Positions 1-5,467 of a DNA stretch of 6,691 nucleotides are shown piece by piece. How positions within the stretch are numbered: position 1 is the stretch's first letter; each line of letters starts with the position of its first letter. The translations under genes were made by a program, and so were the position numbers. Source of the DNA: Pseudobowmanella sp964228145 (GTDB taxonomy: Bacteria > Pseudomonadota > Gammaproteobacteria > Enterobacterales > Alteromonadaceae); contig CAXQZJ010000136.1 in the NCBI GenBank assembly GCA_964228145.1, positions 1 through 6,691 on the forward strand, read 5' to 3'. A model generated the notes under the pieces. It made no database searches. It worked only from the letters and a program-made list of their open reading frames with translations, and had not been told where the DNA came from.

Positions 1-1
1 A

Positions 2-79
2 AAAAGTCGTTACATACTGGCGCTAGCAATGGTTGCAGCAAGCGCGATAATCAGCACGCGTATGGAAGAAAATGTGTGA
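2..79 (+). CDS. C-terminal end of an unidentified protein (partial, enters from the left)
   Basis: Reading from base 2 there are 25 sense codons and then TGA at 77-79. The visible peptide starts with a basic KSRY, continues with about 17 mostly hydrophobic residues (ILALAMVAASAII), and ends in a short polar tail (STRMEENV). This looks like a C-terminal membrane anchor with a tiny tail. The stop lies 11 nt before the ATG of the broken gene that follows, a spacing typical of an operon, so the two may have been a co-transcribed membrane pair. The fragment is too short to assign to a family, and the reading frame is chosen only from its hydrophobic pattern and the close spacing. It could be chance. 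Confidence 0.35.
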   Translation, partial: KSRYILALAMVAASAIISTRMEENV

Positions 80-90
80 ATACAGTCAGT

Positions 91-465
91 ATGACCAAGT
101 TAATTCGAGTCGCACTTATTGCCTTAGTGATAACATGGCTCAGCGCTTTCGTCATGCTCTGTCATCGGCAGCATATCGTCAAATAAGATATTGAGTTACG
201 CATCAAATCCCCTTCGCTGCAACAAAAGAAAGAGATCCGCTTTAACATGGCATTGACGGCCATCGAAAGCCTGCCTGCTCATACCTAAATCGAGTTGACC
301 GTTAAGGAAGATAAACTGAACGAGCTGGTCATCCGAAGTATCGATAACAAGGTAAGCTATGCGTATAGAGCGGATGGTGAAGACATCCTGTTCAACGAAC
401 ATGCACAGCGATGGATGGCCAAATATGTGCCGATGATTGCTGAAGCGATCTTAGCTGACTACTAA
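91..465 (+). pseudogene. Broken small membrane-anchored protein with two in-frame TAA codons
   Basis: One forward frame runs from ATG at 91 to TAA at 463-465 (124 codons plus stop) and is interrupted by TAA at 184-186 and 286-288, with no frameshift. Residues about 4-24 form a hydrophobic segment (LIRVALIALVITWLSAFVML), which suggests an N-terminal anchor. The rest is a soluble, probably periplasmic domain with alternating polar and hydrophobic residues (IELTVKEDKLNELVIRSIDN) and a helical end containing DGEDILFNEHAQRWMAKY. Protein-like composition continues on both sides of each stop, and no good restart codon follows the second stop. I therefore read it as a recently inactivated gene and not as three small ORFs. 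The family is not recognised. The membrane anchor plus small sensor-like domain recalls accessory proteins of ECF sigma/anti-sigma cassettes, but this is speculation. The gene ends 11 nt from the convergent VF530 gene. No clear Shine-Dalgarno precedes 91. Confidence 0.6.
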
Positions 466-476
466 AAGTTAGATGT

Positions 477-716
477 TTATTTCCGCCAGGGTGAGCTTTC
501 ACTGAACGTGGAGATGTAAAGCTGCTCCACCTTATCACGTGCCCATTGGGTTTTACGCAAAAATTTCAGTGACGATTTAACAGAAGGATCGCTCTTAAAG
601 CAATTGACATTCACCCTGGCGGCCAAGCCATCCCAGCCGTAATGCGCTTGTAAGCGGGTTACTACAGCTTCCAGCGTCACGCCGTGCAAGGGGTTGTTTG
701 GTTGTTCTTTAGACAT
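477..716 (-). CDS. VF530 family (DUF2132) small putative nucleic-acid-binding protein
   Basis: This 79-residue protein matches the DUF2132/VF530 family from memory. It has the opening NNPLHGVTLE (residues 7-16), then AHYGWDGL (24-31), the NCF turn (38-40), and the near-invariant PSVKSSLKFLRKTQWAR stretch (44-60) followed by KVEQLY (62-67). The length is normal for the family and the start is the only sensible ATG. The founding member, VF0530 of Vibrio fischeri, has a solved NMR structure that has been interpreted as nucleic-acid binding. The cellular role is unknown. The basic, tryptophan- and arginine-rich C-terminal half fits DNA or RNA contact. It lies 47 nt downstream of uvrB on the same strand with no terminator visible between them, so it may be the last gene of the MATE-uvrB unit. 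Its own Shine-Dalgarno is weak. Family call is firm; function is not. Confidence 0.9.
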   Translation of the reverse strand: MSKEQPNNPLHGVTLEAVVTRLQAHYGWDGLAARVNVNCFKSDPSVKSSLKFLRKTQWARDKVEQLYISTFSESSPWRK

Positions 717-763
717 TGTTTTAGCAATACTCTATTCAGTCACTGACTACTATACGCCCCTCG

Positions 764-2779
764 TTAAGACAAGGTAACGACCTGCTTACGCAGCTGTTCA
801 ATCTCATCACGTAGCGAAGCGGCTTTTTCAAACTCCAGCTCACGGGCATACTCAAACATTTCTTTTTCCAACTCGCCAATACGGCCCATGATTTCTGTTG
901 CCGAAGCGGCTTTGGCAGCCTGCTTCGACTCTGCCACTTTGCGCAGTTTGATTTTACCTGCCTGTGGTGCAACCGAATCTCCCAAATCCATAATGTCAGT
1001 AATTGGTTTGTTCAGGCTTTGCGGGGTTAAGCCGTTGGCCTCATTGTGAGCAATCTGTTTCGCGCGTCTACGTTCAGTTTCGTCTATGGCTTTGCGCATG
1101 GAGCCGGTAATAGTGTCGCCGTACAGAATGGCTTTACCATTGATGTGACGTGCAGCACGACCAATAGTTTGAATTAACGACTTTTCAGCACGCAGGAAAC
1201 CTTCTTTGTCGGCATCTAATATGGCCACCAAAGACACTTCTGGCATATCCAGACCTTCCCGGAGCAGGTTGATACCCACCAGTACATCAAACTTACCTAA
1301 GCGCAGGTCACGTATGATTTCAATACGTTCAACCGTATCAATGTCGGAATGCAGGTAACGCACTTTCACACCGTGTTCGTTGAGGTACTCACTGAGATCT
1401 TCTGCCATGCGTTTGGTGAGCGTTGTTATAAGAACCCGCTCATCTACGGCCACGCGTGATTGAATTTCAGACAGCACATCGTCCACCTGTGTGGCCACAG
1501 GGCGTACTTCGATAACCGGGTCCAATAGACCGGTTGGCCGAACAACCTGTTCGACGACTTCGCCATCTGACTTCTCAAGCTCGTAATTGCCTGGGGTAGC
1601 CGATACATAAATTGTTTGCGGTGAAATATGCTCAAACTCCTCGAATTTGAGCGGCCGGTTGTCGAGGGCCGACGGCAAACGGAAACCATATTCCACCAGT
1701 GTTTCTTTGCGAGAACGGTCGCCTTTATACATCGCACCTATCTGGGACACGGTCACGTGCGATTCGTCGATAAACATCAGGCCATCGGCAGGAAAGTAGT
1801 CCAACAAGGTCGGTGGCGGCTCTCCCGGCGCCCGTCCCGACAAATAACGCGAGTAGTTTTCGATACCGGAGCAATAGCCCAGCTCCATCATCATTTCTAT
1901 GTCGAACTGCGTGCGCTGACTTATGCGTTGTTCTTCCAGCAGCTTATTTACGCTTAGTAACTGCTTCTTGCGATCGGCTAGTTCGGTTTTAATACTCTCC
2001 ACCGCGTCCAGAATTTTTTCACGTGGCGTAACATAGTGCGTTTTAGGAAATACCGTCGCCCTCACCACGTTTTTGTCTACGGAACCGGTAAGCGGATCGA
2101 ACAAACTGATTCGGTCTATTTCATCGTCAAATAACTCAACTCTGACAGCCTGCTTCTCGGAGTCAGCCGGGAAAATGTCAATCACGTCCCCACGAACCCG
2201 GAACGTTCCGCGCTCAAAGGCCAGATCGTTGCGCTTGTATTGTAGCTCGGCTAAACGGCGTAATATGTCCCGCTGATTGATTGTGTCCCCCTGACGCAAA
2301 TGCAGCAGCATTTTCATGTAGGACTCAGGATCACCCAAGCCATAAATAGCAGATACACTGGCAACAATGACAACGTCTCGACGCTCCATGAGCGCTTTTG
2401 TAGCCGACAAGCGCATCTGTTCTATATGGTCGTTAATTGACGCGTCTTTTTCAATAAAGGTATCGGTACTGGGAACGTAAGCTTCTGGCTGATAGTAGTC
2501 GTAATAAGAAACGAAGTATTCAACGGCATTATTCGGAAAGAACTCTTTCATTTCGCCGTACAGCTGCGCCGCCAGGGTTTTGTTGTGCGCTAGCACTAAC
2601 GTTGGGCGTTGTACCTGGTTGATGATGTTCGCCATTGTGAAGGTTTTACCTGAACCGGTTACCCCCAGAAGGGTTTGTTGGGCAAGGCCACTCTCCAGAC
2701 CATCGACCAACGCCTCTATGGCCTTGGGCTGATCGCCGGCGGGTTCATATTTTGAGACCAGTTCAAAACCTTTCGTCAT
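764..2779 (-). CDS. uvrB: Excinuclease ABC subunit B (UvrB), nucleotide excision repair
   Basis: UvrB is the DNA-damage verification helicase of nucleotide excision repair. It is loaded on DNA by UvrA2, opens the strands with its beta-hairpin, and recruits UvrC for dual incision. At 671 residues the protein is essentially full length (E. coli has 673). Walker A is GVTGSGKT at residues 39-46. The beta-hairpin tyrosines lie in SYYDYYQPEAY (91-101), the DEAD-like motif IDESH at 337-341, the SATPG motif at 393-397, helicase motif V around INLLREGLDMPE (503-514), and the arginine-finger motif QTIGRAAR at 537-544. The C-terminal UVR domain that contacts UvrA and UvrC is at about 631-666 (GELEKEMFEYARELEFEKAA). 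No key residue is missing. The start ATG is supported by a match to the standard N-terminus (GFELVSKYEPAGDQP) and by AGGTAA six bases upstream. It follows the MATE gene by 13 nt, and expression is probably driven from the SOS-type promoter in front of that gene. Confidence 0.98.
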   Translation of the reverse strand: MTKGFELVSKYEPAGDQPKAIEALVDGLESGLAQQTLLGVTGSGKTFTMANIINQVQRPTLVLAHNKTLAAQLYGEMKEFFPNNAVEYFVSYYDYYQPEAYVPSTDTFIEKDASINDHIEQMRLSATKALMERRDVVIVASVSAIYGLGDPESYMKMLLHLRQGDTINQRDILRRLAELQYKRNDLAFERGTFRVRGDVIDIFPADSEKQAVRVELFDDEIDRISLFDPLTGSVDKNVVRATVFPKTHYVTPREKILDAVESIKTELADRKKQLLSVNKLLEEQRISQRTQFDIEMMMELGYCSGIENYSRYLSGRAPGEPPPTLLDYFPADGLMFIDESHVTVSQIGAMYKGDRSRKETLVEYGFRLPSALDNRPLKFEEFEHISPQTIYVSATPGNYELEKSDGEVVEQVVRPTGLLDPVIEVRPVATQVDDVLSEIQSRVAVDERVLITTLTKRMAEDLSEYLNEHGVKVRYLHSDIDTVERIEIIRDLRLGKFDVLVGINLLREGLDMPEVSLVAILDADKEGFLRAEKSLIQTIGRAARHINGKAILYGDTITGSMRKAIDETERRRAKQIAHNEANGLTPQSLNKPITDIMDLGDSVAPQAGKIKLRKVAESKQAAKAASATEIMGRIGELEKEMFEYARELEFEKAASLRDEIEQLRKQVVTLS

Positions 2780-2785
2780 GATGCG

Positions 2786-2791
2786 TTACCT
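2786..2791 (-). promoter_or_regulatory. uvrB ribosome binding site abutting the MATE stop codon
   Basis: On the minus strand AGGTAA ends 6 nt before the uvrB ATG, one base after the MATE stop codon TAG at 2793-2795. Because this site sits at the very end of the upstream gene, translation of uvrB may be coupled to translation of the transporter. The coupling is inferred from spacing only. Confidence 0.6.
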
Positions 2792-2792
2792 G

Positions 2793-4154
2793 CTAATCAG
2801 TTTGAGTTTCTAATACACGTAAAGAGCGACGGAACCAATACATTGATACCATGGCCATACACAGATTGGCGGCAACGGCACCAGCAAAGATACCCGTAAG
2901 ATCAAACACCCAACCCATGGCTACCGTGATGGGCACAAAAAACACAAACAATCGAATAATGCTCAGTGTGAGTGCCGACATGGGCAAATGACACGCGTTC
3001 AGCGAGGAGTTTGTCAATATTATGATGCCCTGCAATCCGTACCCAAAGGGTACAATTAACAGGAACAGTTGGATCAATTCGGCCACCGCCTGTTCTTTGG
3101 CGAATAGCGCCGCAATCAAGCCTGACAGCAGCCATAACAGTATACTTACCAACAACTGCCACCCCATCACAAATTTTACCGCCAGCCAATAAGCCTGTTT
3201 TACGCGGTCAAATTTATTAGCCCCCAGGTTCTGACTAATAAAGGGTGGCAACGTCATCGATAACGCCAACACAAGTATAGTGGTAAATGACTCTAACCTG
3301 CTCCCTACTCCCCATGCCGCGACGGCTTCCTCGCCATAGCCCGCGACCACCCGGGTAAGAATGGCCCCGGCAATTGGCGTTAGCATATTAGCCCCGGCAG
3401 CAGGTAATGCGATATGAAGGATTGAACGGCTGCTGACCATGAATTCTTTTGGGGTAAGTAAGCGCGGAAGAACGTAGCCGCGCTGTTTAGCCAGTAAGTA
3501 CAAAATCCAAATTGAACAAATGATCCAGGAAATCAACGTAGACAGCGCTGCACCGCCAATGCCCATTTCCGGTATTGGTCCAACGCCGAATATAAGAATC
3601 GGGTCGAGTACTGCATTTATGCCGCCGCCAGTCGCCATAATAATGCTTGGCGTCTTGGTATCGCCTCTGGCCCGCAATACACTGTTTCCAACCATGGGAA
3701 TCGCCAGGAACACGGAGGCAAAATACCAGATGTACATATAATCCTGAATAAATGGCATCAGGTTATCCTGAGCGCCAAGCAGCGAAAAAATAGGCACAAC
3801 AGTGAAGCCGCCTATAATAGCCAGTATGCCGACTAATAAAGATGACAGCATAATGGCACCGGAACCGGTTTCCCGCGCATTATCCTGATTTCCCTGTCCG
3901 GCGAGTCGCGCAATGACAGCCGATGTGCCTACTCCCAACCCAATATTCAAACTGATCAGCGTAAACGTAACAGGAAACGTAAAACTGATTGCGGCAAGCG
4001 GCTCGGTACCAAGCAAACTAACAAAGAAGGTATCTACCAGTCCGAAGCTCATCATCATGATCATGCCAACAATCATCGGCACCGTCATACGCTTTAGCGT
4101 TTGACTGATATCGCCATTTATAAGATCTCTGGACTTGTTGTTCGCTGCTGACAT
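2793..4154 (-). CDS. MATE-family multidrug/toxin efflux transporter
   Basis: This 453-residue inner-membrane protein has the length and two-half architecture of the MATE family (two MatE domains, 12 predicted membrane segments). MATE proteins export cationic drugs or metabolites in exchange for Na+ or H+. The first half shows VPMIVGMIMMMSFGLVDTFF (residues 25-44) with acidic D41 in the first membrane helix. It then shows the conserved LRARGDTKTP loop (160-169) and NAVLDPILIFG (180-190). The second half begins near residue 246 (ILHIALPAAGANML) with the family pattern ALSMTLPPFISQNLGA (297-312). Substrate cannot be told from sequence. It is not an evident DinF orthologue: its N-terminus is of the NorM/MepA-like type. 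ATG at 4154 gives a normal N-terminal tail, but the bases before it (GTGAATAAACC) contain no Shine-Dalgarno and are instead occupied by a DnaA-box-like 9-mer. A LexA box and promoter lie about 90-120 nt upstream. The stop is 13 nt from uvrB, so the two are probably co-transcribed. Confidence 0.93.
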   Translation of the reverse strand: MSAANNKSRDLINGDISQTLKRMTVPMIVGMIMMMSFGLVDTFFVSLLGTEPLAAISFTFPVTFTLISLNIGLGVGTSAVIARLAGQGNQDNARETGSGAIMLSSLLVGILAIIGGFTVVPIFSLLGAQDNLMPFIQDYMYIWYFASVFLAIPMVGNSVLRARGDTKTPSIIMATGGGINAVLDPILIFGVGPIPEMGIGGAALSTLISWIICSIWILYLLAKQRGYVLPRLLTPKEFMVSSRSILHIALPAAGANMLTPIAGAILTRVVAGYGEEAVAAWGVGSRLESFTTILVLALSMTLPPFISQNLGANKFDRVKQAYWLAVKFVMGWQLLVSILLWLLSGLIAALFAKEQAVAELIQLFLLIVPFGYGLQGIIILTNSSLNACHLPMSALTLSIIRLFVFFVPITVAMGWVFDLTGIFAGAVAANLCMAMVSMYWFRRSLRVLETQTD

Positions 4155-4157
4155 GGT

Positions 4158-4166
4158 TTATTCACA
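4158..4166 (+). promoter_or_regulatory. DnaA box (TTATTCACA) in the MATE leader
   Basis: The 9-mer TTATTCACA is an exact match to the DnaA consensus TTATNCACA. It lies only 3 bases upstream of the MATE start codon (on the opposite strand), where a ribosome binding site would normally be. If bound, DnaA could hinder transcription through the leader. The match is seen directly; binding is inferred. Confidence 0.45.
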
Positions 4167-4242
4167 CATTTCGGGATGAACTGAAGCGCGGGCGGCAATC
4201 TATCAACCATCCGAACTTTCGCAGATTTAAAATAAAGGATTT

Positions 4243-4269
4243 ATTGTACTGGAGTGCTGTAAATAACAA
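4243..4269 (-). promoter_or_regulatory. Predicted promoter of the MATE-uvrB unit
   Basis: Minus-strand -10 TACAAT (revcomp at 4243-4248, 5/6 to consensus) lies 15 nt from a -35-like TTGTTA (4264-4269, 4/6). The spacer is shorter than the optimal 17, as might suit a regulated promoter. The -35 lies inside the LexA box, so repressor binding would block polymerase. Transcription would start near 4236, giving a leader of about 80 nt before the MATE ATG. No competing promoter closer to either gene was evident by eye. Confidence 0.5.
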
Positions 4270-4272
4270 CAG
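4257..4272. promoter_or_regulatory. LexA (SOS) box upstream of MATE-uvrB
   Basis: The sequence CTGTAAATAACAACAG has the exact gammaproteobacterial LexA core CTGT-N8-ACAG, an AT-rich centre, and a matching TA flank on one side (minus-strand reading TACTGTTGTTATTTACAG). It overlaps the predicted -35 of the MATE-uvrB promoter, the expected position for LexA repression. uvrB is an established SOS gene in E. coli, which supports the call. By this reading, both the transporter and uvrB are induced by DNA damage. Confidence 0.8.
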
Positions 4273-4359
4273 TATTTTATCGTTTAATTAATATTACGCA
4301 CCGAATAATGCAATTCATCGCATTTTTATCACTTAAGGCGTCAATAACGGAATCTTATT

Positions 4360-4373
4360 TGTTCAATTGAACA
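4360..4373. repeat. Perfect 14-bp palindrome TGTTCAATTGAACA
   Basis: A perfect 14-base palindrome with no spacer, flanked loosely by GAATC (4350-4354) and GATTC (4376-4380). Such compact dyads are typical binding sites for dimeric helix-turn-helix repressors. It lies about 90 bases upstream of the SOS box, so it could belong to an upstream control element of the MATE-uvrB promoter. No specific regulator is recognised. Confidence 0.4.
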
Positions 4374-4501
4374 GGGATTCACGATTAAAGCGTATTTTAT
4401 GCCACCGATAGCGCGTGTAACTTATTAAATACACTTAATCCAGCCCAGATTACATAAGCCTACCCTGTCATCGATACTCAACCACTTGGCCCTTTGTGTA
4501 A

Positions 4502-4518
4502 ACAGTTTGTTAAACTGT
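4502..4518. repeat. Inverted repeat ACAGTTT-GTT-AAACTGT
   Basis: Two perfect 7-base arms are separated by 3 bases. There is no following T-run on either strand, so it does not look like an intrinsic terminator. A protein-binding dyad is more likely. No regulator is recognised. Confidence 0.4.
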
Positions 4519-4608
4519 CGATTTTTCAGACCAACTGGTGAATGAGTAACACACAAGTATTCGACTGATCATTTTGGTGCATAAAACATTGACACCGTGT
4601 TACACAAT

Positions 4609-4617
4609 TGTGCAAAA
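4609..4617 (-). promoter_or_regulatory. Relaxed DnaA box (TTTTGCACA)
   Basis: On the minus strand the 9-mer TTTTGCACA fits the relaxed consensus TTWTNCACA. It overlaps the perfect palindrome CACAATTGTG (4603-4612). A further one-mismatch box, TTATGCACC on the minus strand, lies at 4576-4584. Alone this would be weak; it is listed because of the exact boxes nearby. Confidence 0.3.
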
Positions 4618-4733
4618 GTCATTTTAAAAAATTATAAAACAATGAGTTACAGCAGTTTGAGCATGGCAGAAATATGACGATATTTTGACATGTGACCATC
4701 ACGACTCGCAATGAAACACATCTATCAACATAG

Positions 4734-4756
4734 TTATCCACAGAATTCGTGGATAA
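4734..4756. promoter_or_regulatory. Head-to-head pair of DnaA boxes
   Basis: TTATCCACA at 4734-4742 is the highest-affinity DnaA 9-mer (as E. coli oriC R1 and R4). Facing it at 4748-4756 on the opposite strand is TTATCCACG, one mismatch from consensus, with 5 bases between. The two make an 8-bp perfect inverted repeat (TTATCCAC/GTGGATAA). Oppositely oriented closely spaced boxes are a feature of E. coli DARS cores, where they promote DnaA oligomers that exchange ADP. That E. coli DARS1 is next to uvrB makes the location suggestive, though here the boxes are about 2 kb from uvrB, on the far side of the MATE gene. Confidence 0.55.
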
Positions 4757-4864
4757 GTCTCATAGAGCCAGTATTGGCGCGGCTTCACGCCAGATCGAGG
4801 AAATTTTATGTAAGTAACGACTAACCTTCTAACTTCACACATTAGGTTACAGATTTATGAAAAG

Positions 4865-4880
4865 CTGTACGTAAGCACAG
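4865..4880. promoter_or_regulatory. Second LexA-like site CTGT-N8-ACAG
   Basis: CTGTACGTAAGCACAG has the exact LexA core and a following TA, but its centre is less AT-alternating than a strong SOS box and its left flank does not match. No convincing promoter or gene was found immediately beside it on either strand. It may be an upstream LexA site, mark an unannotated SOS-controlled RNA, or be chance. Confidence 0.3.
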
Positions 4881-5003
4881 TATTCAACGTTTTTTTAATA
4901 GCTTTTAGGCATAAAAATATAAGTTTATATTCTTTTTGCGATTTTTAACTTAAAGCTGACGGTATTACCTATAACTAATCTATTATTTTTCATGTAATTA
5001 GCG

Positions 5004-5012
5004 TTATTCACA
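5004..5012 (+). promoter_or_regulatory. DnaA box (TTATTCACA)
   Basis: An exact TTATNCACA match, identical to the 9-mer at 4158-4166, lying in the most AT-rich part of the intergenic region about 100 bases upstream of the tRNA promoter. With 4158 and 4734 it makes three exact boxes, all in the same orientation, within 855 bases. Confidence 0.4.
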
Positions 5013-5114
5013 GCCAGCAAAGTTTAAAAAACAGCCAGTTTAGCGTGAAATTGTATTAAAGATCGCCAAAAAGACATTTTTTAAGCAAACGAAATAAAAA
5101 TATAACGAAGTATA

Positions 5115-5143
5115 TTGACACATCATCGTTACCTCATTAATAT
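5115..5143 (+). promoter_or_regulatory. Sigma-70 promoter of tRNA-Asn
   Basis: A perfect -35 TTGACA (5115-5120), a 17-nt spacer and -10 TAATAT (5138-5143, 4/6) place the start near 5150, about 15 nt before the mature tRNA. The AT-rich bases immediately upstream (5088-5113) could serve as an UP element, as is usual for strong stable-RNA promoters. The bases after the -10 (TCGCAGCCG) are fairly GC-rich, as expected for a stringently controlled discriminator. Confidence 0.75.
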
Positions 5144-5164
5144 TCGCAGCCGTTGAAACACAGG

Positions 5165-5241
5165 TCCCCCTTAGCTCAGTTGGTTAGAGCGACGGACTGT
5201 TAATCCGCAGGTCCCCCGTTCGAGTCGGGGAGGGGGAGCCA
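5165..5241 (+). tRNA. tRNA-Asn (GUU), CCA encoded
   Basis: The 77-nt gene folds as a complete cloverleaf. The acceptor arms TCCCCCT (5165-5171) and AGGGGGA (5231-5237) pair fully. The D arm is GCTC/GAGC, the anticodon loop CTGTTAA (5197-5203) carries anticodon GTT at 5199-5201, and the T arm is CCCCG-TTCGAGT-CGGGG. Discriminator base G and CCA follow at 5238-5241. The anticodon stem ACGGA/TCCGC has one mismatch, an A-C pair at its outermost position. The architecture and loop agree with E. coli tRNA-Asn. It stands alone, transcribed from its own promoter, with rsxA following 226 nt later on the same strand. Confidence 0.97.
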
Positions 5242-5252
5242 AATCTGGCTCC
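5235..5252 (+). repeat. Hairpin formed by the tRNA-Asn 3' end and its downstream flank
   Basis: GGAGCCA (5235-5241, the last bases of the tRNA) is perfectly complementary to TGGCTCC (5246-5252) across a 4-base loop. A second perfect hairpin, ACTGAG-TTC-CTCAGT, follows at 5258-5272. Neither has a T-tract after it, so they are not classic intrinsic terminators. They may act in 3'-end processing of the precursor, or contribute to poorly defined termination before rsxA. Confidence 0.5.
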
Positions 5253-5467
5253 ATTACACTGAGTTCCTCAGTAAAATCTCCAAGTTCCGAATTTCCAATG
5301 TAAAAGTTGACACGCTGTTTTGTCTATTCAACATCAGCTATAGATCAGTCAGCGCAAATTTCCAGTATACGTTTTTAATTATGCGAAAAATAAGAGATAA
5401 TACCGCGATTACGCATACGCTCTTTTGTCTTTTTATTCACTGGCTTGATTGGTAATACTGAATCTCG

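Larger units (their letters stand above)
4280..5110. other. AT-rich non-coding region with DnaA boxes and dyads
   Basis: Between the leftward MATE promoter and the rightward tRNA promoter lie about 830 bases without a convincing gene: stops are dense in all frames and the DNA is AT-rich, especially 4860-5110. Visible structure comprises exact and relaxed DnaA boxes (4576-4584 with one mismatch, 4609-4617, 4734-4742, 4748-4756, 5004-5012), a second CTGT-N8-ACAG site (4865-4880), and perfect dyads at 4360-4373, 4502-4518 and 4603-4612. A short GC-richer island lies near 4766-4800. The length is unusual for a divergent intergenic gap in a compact genome, and the box content suggests a DnaA-binding control region. 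It could also harbour an unrecognised small RNA. Confidence 0.5.

Noticed and set aside
196..402. A 68-codon reverse ORF opposite the broken gene.
   Set aside because: It is codon-aligned antisense to the forward frame, which has a better membrane anchor and domain-like composition. It has no recognisable family.
4685..4690. Perfect TTGACA -35 elements on the plus strand at 4685-4690 and 4589-4594.
   Set aside because: No acceptable -10 at 16-18 nt spacing (CGCAAT or TGCAAA are only 3/6), and no gene downstream.
4691..4707. Possible CRP site around TGTGACCATCACGAC.
   Set aside because: Only the left half TGTGA fits; the right half does not match TCACA at the required spacing.
4711..4824. 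A 37-codon forward ORF (MKHIYQHSYPQNSW...) spanning the paired DnaA boxes; an overlapping frame ends with IEEILCK.
   Set aside because: No Shine-Dalgarno before the ATG, its sequence is constrained by the DnaA boxes, and it resembles no family known to me. Conservation in relatives would be needed to revive it.
4155..5164. A chromosomal replication origin (oriC).
   Set aside because: The usual oriC neighbours (mnmG/gidA, mioC, dnaA, rpmH) are absent and the boxes are spread too widely. A regulatory DnaA-binding locus is a better fit.
5307..5312. TTGACA upstream of rsxA, and GATAAT at 5396-5401, as rsxA promoter elements.
   Set aside because: The TTGACA has no -10 at proper spacing and the GATAAT has only a 3/6 -35 (TTTTAA). 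Too weak to call; the rsxA promoter stays undefined.
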